Shown here one piece after another: positions 42,696 to 51,389 of a stretch of 64,000 nucleotides of DNA. The position numbers and the translations under genes are program-made. The stretch is taken from positions 124,001-188,000 of the forward strand of contig CADBCY010000001.1 of NCBI GenBank assembly GCA_902793325.1, given 5' to 3'. The first letter of the stretch is position 1. Each line of letters begins with the position of its first letter. Origin of the DNA: an uncultured Eubacteriales bacterium (GTDB taxonomy: Bacteria; Bacillota; Clostridia; Christensenellales; Aristaeellaceae). The notes beneath the pieces were generated by a model. That model did not search any database, was not told where the DNA came from, and saw only the letters and a program-made list of their open reading frames with translations.

Positions 42696-45581
42696 TTACT
42701 TTCCGCAGTAGAACCGGAAGTCGCATTCAGAACAGGTCTTCGCGGACTTCGCAGTCGCCGTGTATTCCTTCCTGAGAATCTTCTGCACCGTGTCATCAAA
42801 TGCCCGCATCGTCGCTTCAATCGCGGTTTTCTGATACGGGAACGTCACCGTCGGTACACCGCTCTCCTCGGCAGTATAGTAGAGATGCATCTTGCTGACC
42901 CTCTCGCCCGTACGCTGCTCCACCAGATGCGCATATAGCTGAAGCTGCCGCCGGTAGCGCTCAATGCGCTCCTGATCTTTGAATATATCCGGTTTGCGTT
43001 CGGACTTGAAGTCCACCAGTTCGACGGTTCCGCCTTCACCCTTGATCAGGTCGATCTTGCCGTCTATGATGTACTCCGGCATCACGAGGCTCACATCCAC
43101 CTCAGCGTCCTTGATCTGACCCCACTGGCCACGTTGTCGGTCAGCGTAGCGCAGAACCTGAGTCAGTGCCGCCTCCCGCTGTGCTTCTGCCAGGTAGGTC
43201 TTCTGGGCCTTCGACAGCGCAGCATAGTTGGCATCGAACCAGCGCTCGATGTTGTAGTGGGTAATGGTGCCTTCCTCACCCCGCAGTGCGGCTTTATGGA
43301 TATCCTCGATGGTGGCGTGAACGAGCGTACCGAACATCAAAGAACCCATTCGAACCGGAGAGAATTCCAGTTCCTTAAAGAACTTGTACTGAATCGCACA
43401 TGTCTCATACACCGTGATATGGGACGTAAAGGAGAACGTGTTCTTCAGATTCGTCGTTTTGACCTGATGGAAGTTGAACTCCGAGAAATCAAACTCGGGG
43501 CCCCACGCCAGGGCCAATGGTTTATAGAGCTCCTTGAAGTAGCGGCTGGGGACGCTCTTCTCCTCGTTGCAGGTCAGCACCAACAGATCCTGAGCCCGCG
43601 AAAACGCCGTGTAGTACAGCCTCCAGAAATCAAAGAACTTGATGGTGTCTTCCGGTTCGTAGGCCGGACGCTTTCCGTAAAGGTCGATGATCTCCTGGGC
43701 AATCGTCACCTGTCGTTTCCGTGGGACGCTCTTCAAGGAATCCACAAAGACAATCGGGAACTCCATCCCCTTGGACTGATGAATCGTTAGGAAGGATACG
43801 CAGCCACTGGGGGCATACTCCGCATCGTCTTCAAATTCTCCGATGCCGCCCTCGTAGAGCAGCCGGAGGTAGGTGTTAAAGAACCGCTCAGTGTTTGCGT
43901 CGATGCGCCTGATGCCATTTTTCTCGGAACCCGTCAGAACCGTGATGCCGTGGAGATACTCGAACTTCGCCGTCAGCTGTGTGAACATAGCCACATTCCG
44001 CGTTGGGCGGAGATCTACCACACCAGAATGCAGATCTGCGCCTATGAATGAAGCGAAAGGCTCAAATTCCAGCATTCGGTAGATCAGGCCAGTGTAGGCA
44101 TAGTCTGTGTTGCGGATGAGCGAGGCGTGTTCCTTGCCACGCTCGCGCATCCATTTTCGAAGAGGTTTCCCTTCGGGTGTTGTGAGGTACTGATTAGCCA
44201 GCTTGATGCAGTCCTCGTAGTAGAGGTTAACGCCGGAACGGAGATAGAAATCATAATCACCCTGTTCCAGCTTGACCACATAGTTCGGGAACATCAGCAT
44301 CAGGCAGCCGATGAGGAGGCGTATCTCATCACGCTGGAAATACATCCCCGAGCGCGGCGAATAGACGTTGATTCCATTTGCTTCCAGGAATTCCGCCAAT
44401 GCGACGGCCTGTGGGTTCTTAACCGATGAGAACAGGAATGCCATCTGGTTGTAGTCGGTGATCTTGCCACTGTCTCGGAGACTGACGATGAAGTTCAGTA
44501 TCTTCTCATGCCAGTCATTGGGATCATCGTCACCGGGGAGCTTTACGACCGCAGGCGACTTCATAGTGCTCATCTCGTGAGGAACGATGGTTTTCGGGAA
44601 ACGGTAACGCCCCCATTCAAACTTGAACTTCTCACCATCCGTCGTCTCCATCCAGCGGTTATAGAAATCGACGATATCGCTGTTCGAGCGATAGTTCACC
44701 ACCAGAAAGATGATTTTGCACGCGCCCTCCGGGAACTTCTGGGGAAACTCCAGAATATTCCGGATGGTGGCACCCCGGAAACGATAGAGACCCTGATCAT
44801 CATCTCCAACGACGCAGATGTTCTGGCGTTCACCGGCGATGAGGAACACCAGCTGTTCCTGGATATAGTTGGTGTCCTGATACTCGTCAATCATCAGATA
44901 TTGAATCTGGGACTGAATGGATTCCAGGACTTCCGGATGGGTCGTCAGCAGAACATAGGCTTCAGTTTGGATAGAGGCAAAATCCACGAGATTCTCCTCG
45001 TCCAGCATACGAAGATACTCTGCGAGGAGTTTCCCGATAGCAACGTGTTTAGGGTCTCTGTCCTGTTGGACTTCTTCCGGCGTGATGAGTTCCTCCATGA
45101 GGTTGGCCGCGTAGCTACAGATCATCCCCGCTTGAGTCCAGTAGTTCTTGGTCTCAAAGACCGCTTCAAGATCAGCAGCTTCCCGGAACCTGTTGATGTG
45201 CTGGAACACTTCATACTGCTGATCAAAGGTATCCAGCATCCGATAGCTCTTCTTGATCCGCGTATACTCGAGGTGCTCCTTGATGATCCGAAGGCAGATG
45301 GAGTGGAAGGTGCCAATGTACATATCGTTGAGATTCACGACGACATTGCGCTTGCTCAGCTCATTGGTAATACGGGTAATGAGTTCTTTCGCAGCTTTTT
45401 CCGTGAAGGTTGCGATCATGATCTGCTCTGGGGCGATGCCACGCTCAGTAATCAAGTAGATGGCACGCTGAACAAGGGTAAAGGTTTTCCCTGTACCCGG
45501 CCCGGCAGTGATCAGAAGCGGCCCCGCAGTTGTCTGAATTGCCTGCCTCTGAGCATCGTTAGCGTTTCCAAAATCAAACAT
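42696..45581 (-). CDS. UvrD/AddA-type helicase with C-terminal Fe-S PD-(D/E)XK nuclease
   Basis: 961 residues: a superfamily 1A helicase and a RecB-family nuclease in one chain. Walker A AGPGTGKT (near residue 30), Walker B MIDEYQDT (near 230), GDDDQGLYRFRGA, and SIHQSKG-type motif V (FLTIHQSKGMEF, near 605). The nuclease domain has YETC (near 724), DGKID and VDFKSE (about 843-857), and a terminal C-x2-C-x5-C; the four cysteines are the pattern of the iron-sulphur staple of AddB and Cas4 nucleases. It is the first gene of the operon with the unknown protein, Mod and Res. I prefer the ATG at 45581 (GGAAGG eight bases upstream) to the GTG at 45590. It is too short for AddA and has no AddB partner here. 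Confidence 0.9.
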   Translation of the reverse strand: MFDFGNANDAQRQAIQTTAGPLLITAGPGTGKTFTLVQRAIYLITERGIAPEQIMIATFTEKAAKELITRITNELSKRNVVVNLNDMYIGTFHSICLRIIKEHLEYTRIKKSYRMLDTFDQQYEVFQHINRFREAADLEAVFETKNYWTQAGMICSYAANLMEELITPEEVQQDRDPKHVAIGKLLAEYLRMLDEENLVDFASIQTEAYVLLTTHPEVLESIQSQIQYLMIDEYQDTNYIQEQLVFLIAGERQNICVVGDDDQGLYRFRGATIRNILEFPQKFPEGACKIIFLVVNYRSNSDIVDFYNRWMETTDGEKFKFEWGRYRFPKTIVPHEMSTMKSPAVVKLPGDDDPNDWHEKILNFIVSLRDSGKITDYNQMAFLFSSVKNPQAVALAEFLEANGINVYSPRSGMYFQRDEIRLLIGCLMLMFPNYVVKLEQGDYDFYLRSGVNLYYEDCIKLANQYLTTPEGKPLRKWMRERGKEHASLIRNTDYAYTGLIYRMLEFEPFASFIGADLHSGVVDLRPTRNVAMFTQLTAKFEYLHGITVLTGSEKNGIRRIDANTERFFNTYLRLLYEGGIGEFEDDAEYAPSGCVSFLTIHQSKGMEFPIVFVDSLKSVPRKRQVTIAQEIIDLYGKRPAYEPEDTIKFFDFWRLYYTAFSRAQDLLVLTCNEEKSVPSRYFKELYKPLALAWGPEFDFSEFNFHQVKTTNLKNTFSFTSHITVYETCAIQYKFFKELEFSPVRMGSLMFGTLVHATIEDIHKAALRGEEGTITHYNIERWFDANYAALSKAQKTYLAEAQREAALTQVLRYADRQRGQWGQIKDAEVDVSLVMPEYIIDGKIDLIKGEGGTVELVDFKSERKPDIFKDQERIERYRRQLQLYAHLVEQRTGERVSKMHLYYTAEESGVPTVTFPYQKTAIEATMRAFDDTVQKILRKEYTATAKSAKTCSECDFRFYCGK

Positions 45582-45631
45582 TCCCGGCACCTTCCAAGCA
45601 CATATTTATGTGAGCATACATGTTAAAAAAT

Positions 45632-45660
45632 AGTGTACCACATTAACATAAAGGAAGCAA
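45632..45660 (-). promoter_or_regulatory. Promoter of the helicase-Mod-Res operon
   Basis: On the minus strand, TTGCTT, 17 bases, TACACT, ending 50 bases before the helicase start. A CACATA/TATGTG palindrome (about 45599-45612) lies in the leader and could be an operator. Confidence 0.55.
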
Positions 45661-45831
45661 GCACGAAATTCGGAATTTTGTAAAAAGAGAGCTCGGTGGT
45701 CAAATACAGACTCGGGTTTCGGCGCGTATGTTCAAAAGTGTTCAAATTTCTTCATGAATTTGTGATGATAGTCTTTCTTCAATGGTGTATACTTTAAAAT
45801 AGGTCTCTATGGAAGGAGCCAATGAAGAATA

Positions 45832-46989
45832 ATGAAAGCTGAATTAATCGCAGACATCATCCAAGCACACTGTTCTGGCGATGAGGATCGTTTCCGTGCT
45901 GCTGTCGAAGCACTGGCCGCAGATGAAAGTAAAAAAGGGAATGTTCGCGTGTCTAACCTTGTTCTCGCTGCCTACACTGGGAAACGTGAAGCCCCTCTCA
46001 AGAAGCCAGAGACTTTCACCGCCGCATCAAGCGGCTATGCGACCACATCACTTAATGGACCCTTGTCTGCCTACGCTCCCCGTGACAAAGACAGTTTGCT
46101 TGACTTATATGATATCGTCTATCCATCTGAAAGATTGGACGATGTGGTTCTGCCTCCAAACCAAAGACGACTGTTACTCCAAATTCTGAGTGAACGTGCT
46201 GAGAACAAGAAACTCGCCGAACATAACCTCCCACCAGCTAACCGTCTCCTCCTTTGTGGGCCACCGGGATGTGGGAAAACCATGACAGCGTTTGCGATTG
46301 CCCACGAACTTGGGCTACCGATGGCCTATGTCCGATTGGACGGGTTAATCTCATCCTATCTGGGGCAGACATCGGTTAACTTGCGGAAGGTTTTTTCAAG
46401 CCTTAAGAACATGGATATTGTTCTGTTCCTCGATGAGTTTGACGCTATCGCGAAGAAACGGGACGATGAAAATGAAATGGGCGAACTTAAGCGGGTTGTT
46501 ACAGCGCTCCTCCAGAACTTCGACAACATGTCCGAGAGGATATTCCTGATAGCAGCTACAAACCATGAACATCTCCTCGACCCTGCCATCTGGAGGCGTT
46601 TCAACTACGTGGTTAACCTTAGTTACCCTGACGCGCGACAACGGCAGGAACTGATTAATCGTTGGCTGGATGAGTACCGTGTCGAACATACACTGGATGT
46701 AGAAAAGCTGACAGAAATCACGGTTGACAGAAGCACCGCCCAAATCAAGGAATTCATAATGTCGCTGGCAAAACGGTTTGTCACAACCGGAAGAGTAATT
46801 GATATGGATGATGCAATCGAACTCTATATACAACAATTGACGAACCATGCAAATGGGGGTAACATAATCAGTGTTGTCGCTTACCTAAGAGATAAAGGAC
46901 TCAGTGTAAGAGCGCTGGCCAAGGCTCTTGAAATGCCGCATAACACACTGGCATACCAATTGAAAAAGCTGAATGATAGCGAGGTATAA
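45832..46989 (+). CDS. ietA: AAA+ ATPase of an IetAS defence pair
   Basis: 385 residues. A helical N-terminus, then an FtsH-like AAA+ module: Walker A GPPGCGKT (residues about 143-150), Walker B LFLDEFDAI (about 199-207), sensor AATN and the arginine-finger patch WRRF (about 242-257). The C-terminus (LSVRALAKALEMPHNTL) looks like a helix-turn-helix. It is followed two bases later by a subtilase, the arrangement of the IetAS phage-defence system, in which the ATPase and the protease act together; how they recognise infection is not known in detail. The start codon lies 13 bases from the best ribosome binding site; a tiny overlapping ORF (45822-45842) uses that site instead. Confidence 0.85.
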   Translation: MKAELIADIIQAHCSGDEDRFRAAVEALAADESKKGNVRVSNLVLAAYTGKREAPLKKPETFTAASSGYATTSLNGPLSAYAPRDKDSLLDLYDIVYPSERLDDVVLPPNQRRLLLQILSERAENKKLAEHNLPPANRLLLCGPPGCGKTMTAFAIAHELGLPMAYVRLDGLISSYLGQTSVNLRKVFSSLKNMDIVLFLDEFDAIAKKRDDENEMGELKRVVTALLQNFDNMSERIFLIAATNHEHLLDPAIWRRFNYVVNLSYPDARQRQELINRWLDEYRVEHTLDVEKLTEITVDRSTAQIKEFIMSLAKRFVTTGRVIDMDDAIELYIQQLTNHANGGNIISVVAYLRDKGLSVRALAKALEMPHNTLAYQLKKLNDSEV

Positions 46990-46991
46990 TA

Positions 46992-49265
46992 ATGGCGAAT
47001 GAGTCGGATTTCAGGGCACATCTGTTGATCACTGAAAGTGATGTCATCAGAATTGATGACACATCGAAGCCCCCATTTAATAATAGAGGACTTGATCCGT
47101 TTGAGCATGGCTCAACACTTTCCAGTGGATTGGAGAGTGTCTTAGAAGCATATACTCGCATTCAGAGCAGCGATTCCCTTAGCGATGAAGATATTCGCCT
47201 GTTTGAAGTTGTTCTTCCTGAAGGTGAGAAGTTTTCAACAAAGACAATGTATGATTTTCTGGCTGCTGAAGGTATGACCGTGAATTCTGTCCGTGACCAG
47301 AGGCATGCCATAGTTTCTACTACTCAATCACAGTTTGAGACACTGCGCAAGCGAATTGGAATGTATACGAGTCAAGAACGGAAATTTGCGAAATTCCAAG
47401 GAATTGAAGGATTCCGGTTCCCTGACCCTATGGACAAACAAGCTCCAAGCCTCCAGGAATTGATACGATCAAAGATGGCAGAAATCCCAGTGGATGTTGA
47501 AATACAGGAGCATCAATTAACTGGTCAAATTGGTGCTAAAGGACAGGCAAATGCAGAGAAGAGATTGATTGCTGATATTCAAGCCAAAGGTGGTTCTATC
47601 GTTTCCAATCCATTTCAACTATCTGATGGTACGCCTGTTATCAGGGCAAAAATACCCGTCGGCCAACTACGTGCCATTTCTGAGCACACTGTCATTTGCC
47701 GTGTAGCGCCGACTGGTTTTTATGGAACTGCTCCTGCGGCATGTATACCTGCACAGAATCCTGTTTATCTGAATCCTCAGGTATCCTTGGATGATTTACC
47801 TATCGTTGTCGTTCTTGATACCGGGGTGCGTTTTCCGCCTGAACTTGCAGATGTTGTTATCGAGCATTGGACTCCAACAGATGCAGAACCCAGCAACGAC
47901 CCGCATGGAACATTTGTGGCGAGTAAAGTTGCCTTTGCAGATGTTGGTAATCAGATGTTTAATGGGATTATGACTCCTCGGGCGCGAATCATCGATTGCA
48001 ATATCCGTGGAAGAGATCCCCATAGTGATTCTGATCGTCTAATTTCTGATCAGACAATGATTCTGCGCATAAAAGAGGCTGTTCTAAGGTATAAGGATAT
48101 TTCAAAAATCTTTAACCTATCATCTGCTGCTGAAGTCCCCATTCAAGGCGACGAAATAAGTTTACTGGCCTATGAACTTGATGATCTGTCAAGAGAGTAC
48201 GGGGTCAAGTTTGTCTTGGCTACAGGAAATCACAGGTTATATGAGACCCAAGATTCTCTTGAGGAGATTCTTCAAGACGATGACATACAGATTGCAGCTC
48301 CAGCGGATGCGATGCTTAATATTTCTGTTGGTGCTATTGTCGGCATGGATAATGATAAGAGCATCAGTAAAAGGATGGATGTTGCCCCATACTCTCGAAT
48401 TGGCCCCGGCTTCAGAGGATTCAGAAAGCCAGACCTTGTGACGTTCTGCGCAACAGTAAACAAAAAGGGGAATACACTCGCTGATCCATATGCTTTTGTT
48501 ATTGGTGAAAACGGAACATGGGGATTACAAAGTGGAACAAGTTTAGCGGCTCCTGTTGTTGCAGGTGATCTCGCGGAGATAACAAGGTTTGTCCCAGAAC
48601 ACGATATTCTCTTGGCAGAGACTTTGCTCTATCATGGGGCTGAACTGCCAATCCTCAGCAAGAAGAAAATTAGTAGGGACGAAAATGCTTTCTATGGAAA
48701 CCTATATGGACGAGGAATATCGATGCCTATGTCCAGTATGTTTTCTACCCCGGACAGAGTGACTTTCTTACACCGAGGAACTATGAGTAAACGTCAAAAA
48801 CAACACGTTAAGTTTCTGATGCCGGGTATATGCTCTGAGAAATTGGATATGAAGAAGCGCAACAAGAAAATCAACGTGATTGTTACCTGTGTCACTCAGC
48901 CTCCAATTAATCCGAAAAAAGGAGAGGAATACCTCAGTGCTTATGTGGAAGCAAGCCTTCATAGTATAAACGGTAATGGCAAGCTTGTTCCACATAATCC
49001 TCCTGAATCTGATGGACGCAAAGAGTGGGATACCTGCTACCATTTTTACTTGCCTTACTCCAGTTTTTCTAACGGAGATTGGGAAGTGTGGCTTGAGCTG
49101 CATACTCGATACGATATCGATGAAGCTCAAGAAATCGACTATGCACTGGCTATTACAATAGAGGATTTGACACATACTCTTCATCTCTATGATTCTATTG
49201 TCGAAGAGGCGAAGGGCAGATTCCCAGCAGCTGTTCAAATGGTACGCCTTCCTGTACGAATGTAA
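46992..49265 (+). CDS. ietS: Subtilisin-like serine protease of an IetAS defence pair
   Basis: 757 residues. An N-terminal domain of about 250 residues precedes a subtilase (peptidase S8) core with a full catalytic triad: aspartate in VVLDTG (about 275), histidine in DPHGT (about 305) and serine in SGTSLAAP (about 516). A C-terminal beta-rich domain of about 200 residues follows. There is no signal peptide, so it acts in the cytoplasm, as expected for a defence protease and unlike ordinary secreted subtilisins. It is coupled to the AAA+ gene by a two-base gap and ends in a perfect terminator hairpin. What it cuts is unknown. Confidence 0.88.
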   Translation: MANESDFRAHLLITESDVIRIDDTSKPPFNNRGLDPFEHGSTLSSGLESVLEAYTRIQSSDSLSDEDIRLFEVVLPEGEKFSTKTMYDFLAAEGMTVNSVRDQRHAIVSTTQSQFETLRKRIGMYTSQERKFAKFQGIEGFRFPDPMDKQAPSLQELIRSKMAEIPVDVEIQEHQLTGQIGAKGQANAEKRLIADIQAKGGSIVSNPFQLSDGTPVIRAKIPVGQLRAISEHTVICRVAPTGFYGTAPAACIPAQNPVYLNPQVSLDDLPIVVVLDTGVRFPPELADVVIEHWTPTDAEPSNDPHGTFVASKVAFADVGNQMFNGIMTPRARIIDCNIRGRDPHSDSDRLISDQTMILRIKEAVLRYKDISKIFNLSSAAEVPIQGDEISLLAYELDDLSREYGVKFVLATGNHRLYETQDSLEEILQDDDIQIAAPADAMLNISVGAIVGMDNDKSISKRMDVAPYSRIGPGFRGFRKPDLVTFCATVNKKGNTLADPYAFVIGENGTWGLQSGTSLAAPVVAGDLAEITRFVPEHDILLAETLLYHGAELPILSKKKISRDENAFYGNLYGRGISMPMSSMFSTPDRVTFLHRGTMSKRQKQHVKFLMPGICSEKLDMKKRNKKINVIVTCVTQPPINPKKGEEYLSAYVEASLHSINGNGKLVPHNPPESDGRKEWDTCYHFYLPYSSFSNGDWEVWLELHTRYDIDEAQEIDYALAITIEDLTHTLHLYDSIVEEAKGRFPAAVQMVRLPVRM

Positions 49266-49289
49266 AAAAGTGCCGCAAGGCACTTTTTT
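49264..49289. terminator. Bidirectional terminator between ietS and the XRE gene
   Basis: A perfect 11-base stem, AAAAAAGTGCC with GGCACTTTTTT, around GCAA. It ends ietS on one strand and the XRE gene on the other and overlaps both stop regions. Confidence 0.9.
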
Positions 49290-49620
49290 ACTGACGCTTG
49301 CTCCGTATGAATTCGATGTATCGGTTTACTTCGGCAAGTTCCTCATCTGACAAATCCGATGTATCGCTTAACCCAGCGGTTGTAGTCCCTGTTGTCACAC
49401 TCTGCTCGCCGTCAATATACCCTGCTGCAATCATCAATTCTTCATACGGAGCACCAAGCGCAGAGGCGATAGAACGAACAACCTGAGGTGATGGTTGTTT
49501 CCGTGTACCATCCTCGATCCGCTTGATCTCGGTGTGGCTGATTCCTGCCAGTTCTGCCAGCTTTCTGATTGAAAGCTTTTTTTCTTGTCTCTTTTCTCTC
49601 ACGTAAACACCAAGTTCCAT
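49288..49620 (-). CDS. XRE-family (CI-like) repressor
   Basis: 110 residues. Residues 5-60 form a lambda-repressor-type helix-turn-helix (VREKRQEKKLSIRKLAELAG, SHTEIKRIEDG, then the LGAPYEELM helix); the tail is threonine/serine-rich and acidic. Such short CI-like proteins repress the early genes of phages and mobile elements. Its gene faces away from the replication module, and its promoter and the opposite one both have GGAACC-type operator half-sites in their spacers, so it very likely represses both. There is no peptidase or other signal domain; release from repression must come from elsewhere. Confidence 0.9.
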   Translation of the reverse strand: MELGVYVREKRQEKKLSIRKLAELAGISHTEIKRIEDGTRKQPSPQVVRSIASALGAPYEELMIAAGYIDGEQSVTTGTTTAGLSDTSDLSDEELAEVNRYIEFIRSKRQ

Positions 49621-49653
49621 ATGACGCCCGCCTCTCTGCTTGTCTATATGCCC

Positions 49654-49682
49654 ATTATAGCATAGCCGGAACCTAAAAGCAA
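49654..49682 (-). promoter_or_regulatory. Promoter of the XRE repressor
   Basis: On the minus strand, TTGCTT, 17 bases, TATAAT with TGC before it. A GGAACCT operator half-site (49668-49674, plus-strand reading) lies in the spacer, which fits autoregulation. Confidence 0.75.
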
Positions 49683-49822
49683 CAATTTTTTTGAAGCACT
49701 TGCATTTTGGAACCGATAGGTGTACAATATGTTTGGAACCTAAAGGTTCCGCACGTCTCTATTTATAGGGGCTCTCGGCATGAGTGTTTTTTTTTGATGT
49801 ACATGGAACCTATAGTTTCCAT
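49668..49822. promoter_or_regulatory. Cluster of four GGAACC-type operator sites
   Basis: Site 1 GGAACCTAAAAG (49668), site 2 GGAACCGATAGG (49709), site 3 the perfect palindrome GGAACCTAAAGGTTCC (49735-49750), site 4 the near-palindrome GGAACCTATAGTTTCC (49805-49820). They cover both divergent promoters and the start of the rightward transcript, the arrangement of a phage immunity switch. Confidence 0.75.
49700..49728 (+). promoter_or_regulatory. Early promoter of the replication module
   Basis: TTGCAT, 17 bases, TACAAT, with operator site 2 in the spacer and site 3 at the expected start of transcription. It would be silenced by the XRE protein. Confidence 0.75.
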
Positions 49823-50214
49823 ATGGCTGCATCCTTTTTCACTGATTTGCATGGCTACAGACCAGACAGTGCATGTAGAGGGGTTGATAAAAGCGCTTTT
49901 ATATAGAGCCATATGAAAACTCGACACACTGCGACACGCGCCTTCTGCAATTATCAAGACAGAAGGTTGCCAACCTACCTTTAGCTGTCCTTCGGACAGT
50001 TGAGGATATACCCGTCACTCATGTGTCTGGGTGATCCCGCTCGCGACGGTTATCACCATGATCAACCAGGCGCATCCCCGCAGCTTCGACTAAGTGGTGA
50101 AGTCGTTGCAGGAACCATCAAGGAGAAAATTCAGATGGACTGCAGCGCTATTAAAGTTACCTTTTTTCACCTGCATTTTCTCCGATTTTGCAAGCCAAGC
50201 AAGGAGGAAATGCA
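49735..50214 (+). other. Untranslated early leader with hairpins, no gene
   Basis: About 480 bases between the early promoter and the first gene. I see no credible gene; the open frames here lack ribosome binding sites. Small hairpins are present: CTTCTG/CAGAAG (about 49949-49974) and CTGTCC-TTC-GGACAG (about 49986-50000). The sequence just before the sigma-like gene is pyrimidine-rich and then gives AGGAGG. It may be an antitermination or small-RNA region, or just leftover from deletion of a Cro-like gene. Confidence 0.35.
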
Positions 50215-50802
50215 ATGTCAATCAGAGATTTCCATCGAGTCAACGTAGCCCAGAAGACCAGCTATACCTACCACACCGCCGACGGCGACATTACCATCCG
50301 CCCCAGCGAGAAGACCGGTGTGACCATCGAACTCATCCACATGCTCCACCGTGAGGATAACCGCATCGTGGATCAGAACATCAAGCAGGCCCGCAGACCC
50401 ATGACCGAGGCTGAGCGGCGCGATATCGAAGCATGGCGCAACGACGATAAGCACCCTGAACGCAAGCGCGGCGACTTCCCAGACAAGTATCAGCGGTGGA
50501 ATCTTCCAATTGATGGTCTGCGCAGCGACGATGATGACGAAGGCGCAGACGGCCCGCTCGACCGCGACCCAGTACTGCGCGAGGCATTCACGGCCCAAGT
50601 GCCTGAAACGCCGTCCGAGGTGGAACGCCTCCGCGCATTCATCGCCACGCTGTCCGAGCGCCAGCGCCAACTGTACCGGCTGGTATACATGGATGACTAC
50701 TCCTTAAAGGAAGCGGCCCTCGCCATGGGCATCACCCACCAGCGGGCAAGTACCATCGACAAGCAGATCCGCAACAACATTCAAAAAAAGTTTCGCAGAT
50801 AA
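50215..50802 (+). CDS. Sigma-70 region 4-like phage regulator
   Basis: 195 residues. The C-terminal 60 residues form a sigma region 4-type helix-turn-helix (LSERQRQLYRLVYMDDYSLKE followed by an ALAMGIT..RAS helix). The middle is charged and acidic (DDDDEGAD), and the N-terminus is beta-like. Proteins of this type are common near replication modules of Bacillota prophages and conjugative elements, and may drive later genes. AAGGAGG lies six bases before the ATG at 50215. It opens the rightward phage-type operon under the XRE-controlled promoter. Confidence 0.75.
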   Translation: MSIRDFHRVNVAQKTSYTYHTADGDITIRPSEKTGVTIELIHMLHREDNRIVDQNIKQARRPMTEAERRDIEAWRNDDKHPERKRGDFPDKYQRWNLPIDGLRSDDDDEGADGPLDRDPVLREAFTAQVPETPSEVERLRAFIATLSERQRQLYRLVYMDDYSLKEAALAMGITHQRASTIDKQIRNNIQKKFRR

Positions 50803-50863
50803 TCCCAGCCTGTTGCTTTTGGGCCGATTTCCGGCAACTCCCCCGTGAGAGGAGGTGAAGGAA

Positions 50864-51172
50864 ATGGCCCTGAAGCATAAGGTCTGCATCCGGGTACGGG
50901 ATGTGGACGGCGCACAGGAACCGGTCGTGACGGGCGGCACGGTGTCGCTCCCGCGACGGTTCCTGAGATGTCTGATCGGCGAACCGGTGAACCTGCTGGT
51001 TCTGACGCCCGGTCAGTCGGTCGCATCGGTGGAAATCTACCAGGACAAGGAGGACGACGGCAATGTCGGCGATGAGCGAAATCAGCATGACCATCGAGGA
51101 ACTGCGCACGGCGGCGAACGCGCTCATCAGCGCGGCGGACAGCCTGCAGCGATTCTTCAGCAGCGAGGATGA
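50864..51172 (+). CDS. Small phage protein, tail doubtful
   Basis: 102 residues from ATG 50864, which has GGAGGTGAAGGA upstream. The first 68 residues (ALKHKVCIRVRDVDG, then LPRRFLRCLIGEP and an acidic QDKEDDG) look like real coding sequence. The last 35 residues overlap the next gene by 110 bases and are histidine/arginine-rich and unlike a folded protein, suggesting that the true stop was lost by a small indel. I recognise no function. Confidence 0.45.
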   Translation: MALKHKVCIRVRDVDGAQEPVVTGGTVSLPRRFLRCLIGEPVNLLVLTPGQSVASVEIYQDKEDDGNVGDERNQHDHRGTAHGGERAHQRGGQPAAILQQRG

Positions 51173-51389
51173 CAACGAGGAAGAGCTCCTTCAGGAGACC
51201 CGCCCCCTGACGCTGGAGGACGTGCGGGACATCCTGCGTGTCAAGTGCGAGATGGGGTTTGCGGCGGACATCAAGCAGATGATCCTCGACCTGGGCGCGA
51301 AGTCCCTGAAGGATGTGAACCCCGACGACTACGAACCGCTGGTCAGGGCGGTTCAGGCCCTTGGAACCGGGGGTGACGACGATGCCTAA
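51063..51389 (+). CDS. Small phage protein of the DUF2800/DUF2815 module
   Basis: 108 residues, acidic and helical, with a first coiled segment (EELRTAANALISAADSL) and a conserved C-terminal half (LTLEDVRDILRVKC, then a helix ending LGAKSLKDVNPDDYEPLV). That second half is the pattern of small phage proteins annotated between Cro-like regulators and DUF2800 in Bacillota prophages; a nucleic acid-binding role is often assumed without proof. AAGGAGG precedes the ATG. Its stop overlaps the DUF2800 start by eight bases, so translation is coupled. Confidence 0.75.
   Translation: MSAMSEISMTIEELRTAANALISAADSLQRFFSSEDDNEEELLQETRPLTLEDVRDILRVKCEMGFAADIKQMILDLGAKSLKDVNPDDYEPLVRAVQALGTGGDDDA

Noticed and set aside
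46992..49265. Secreted degradative or germination-type subtilisin
   Set aside because: No signal peptide, and it is coupled to an AAA+ ATPase gene inside a defence cluster.
49707..49916. 69-codon ORF inside the operator region
   Set aside because: It starts within the rightward promoter, ahead of the expected transcript start, and has no ribosome binding site.
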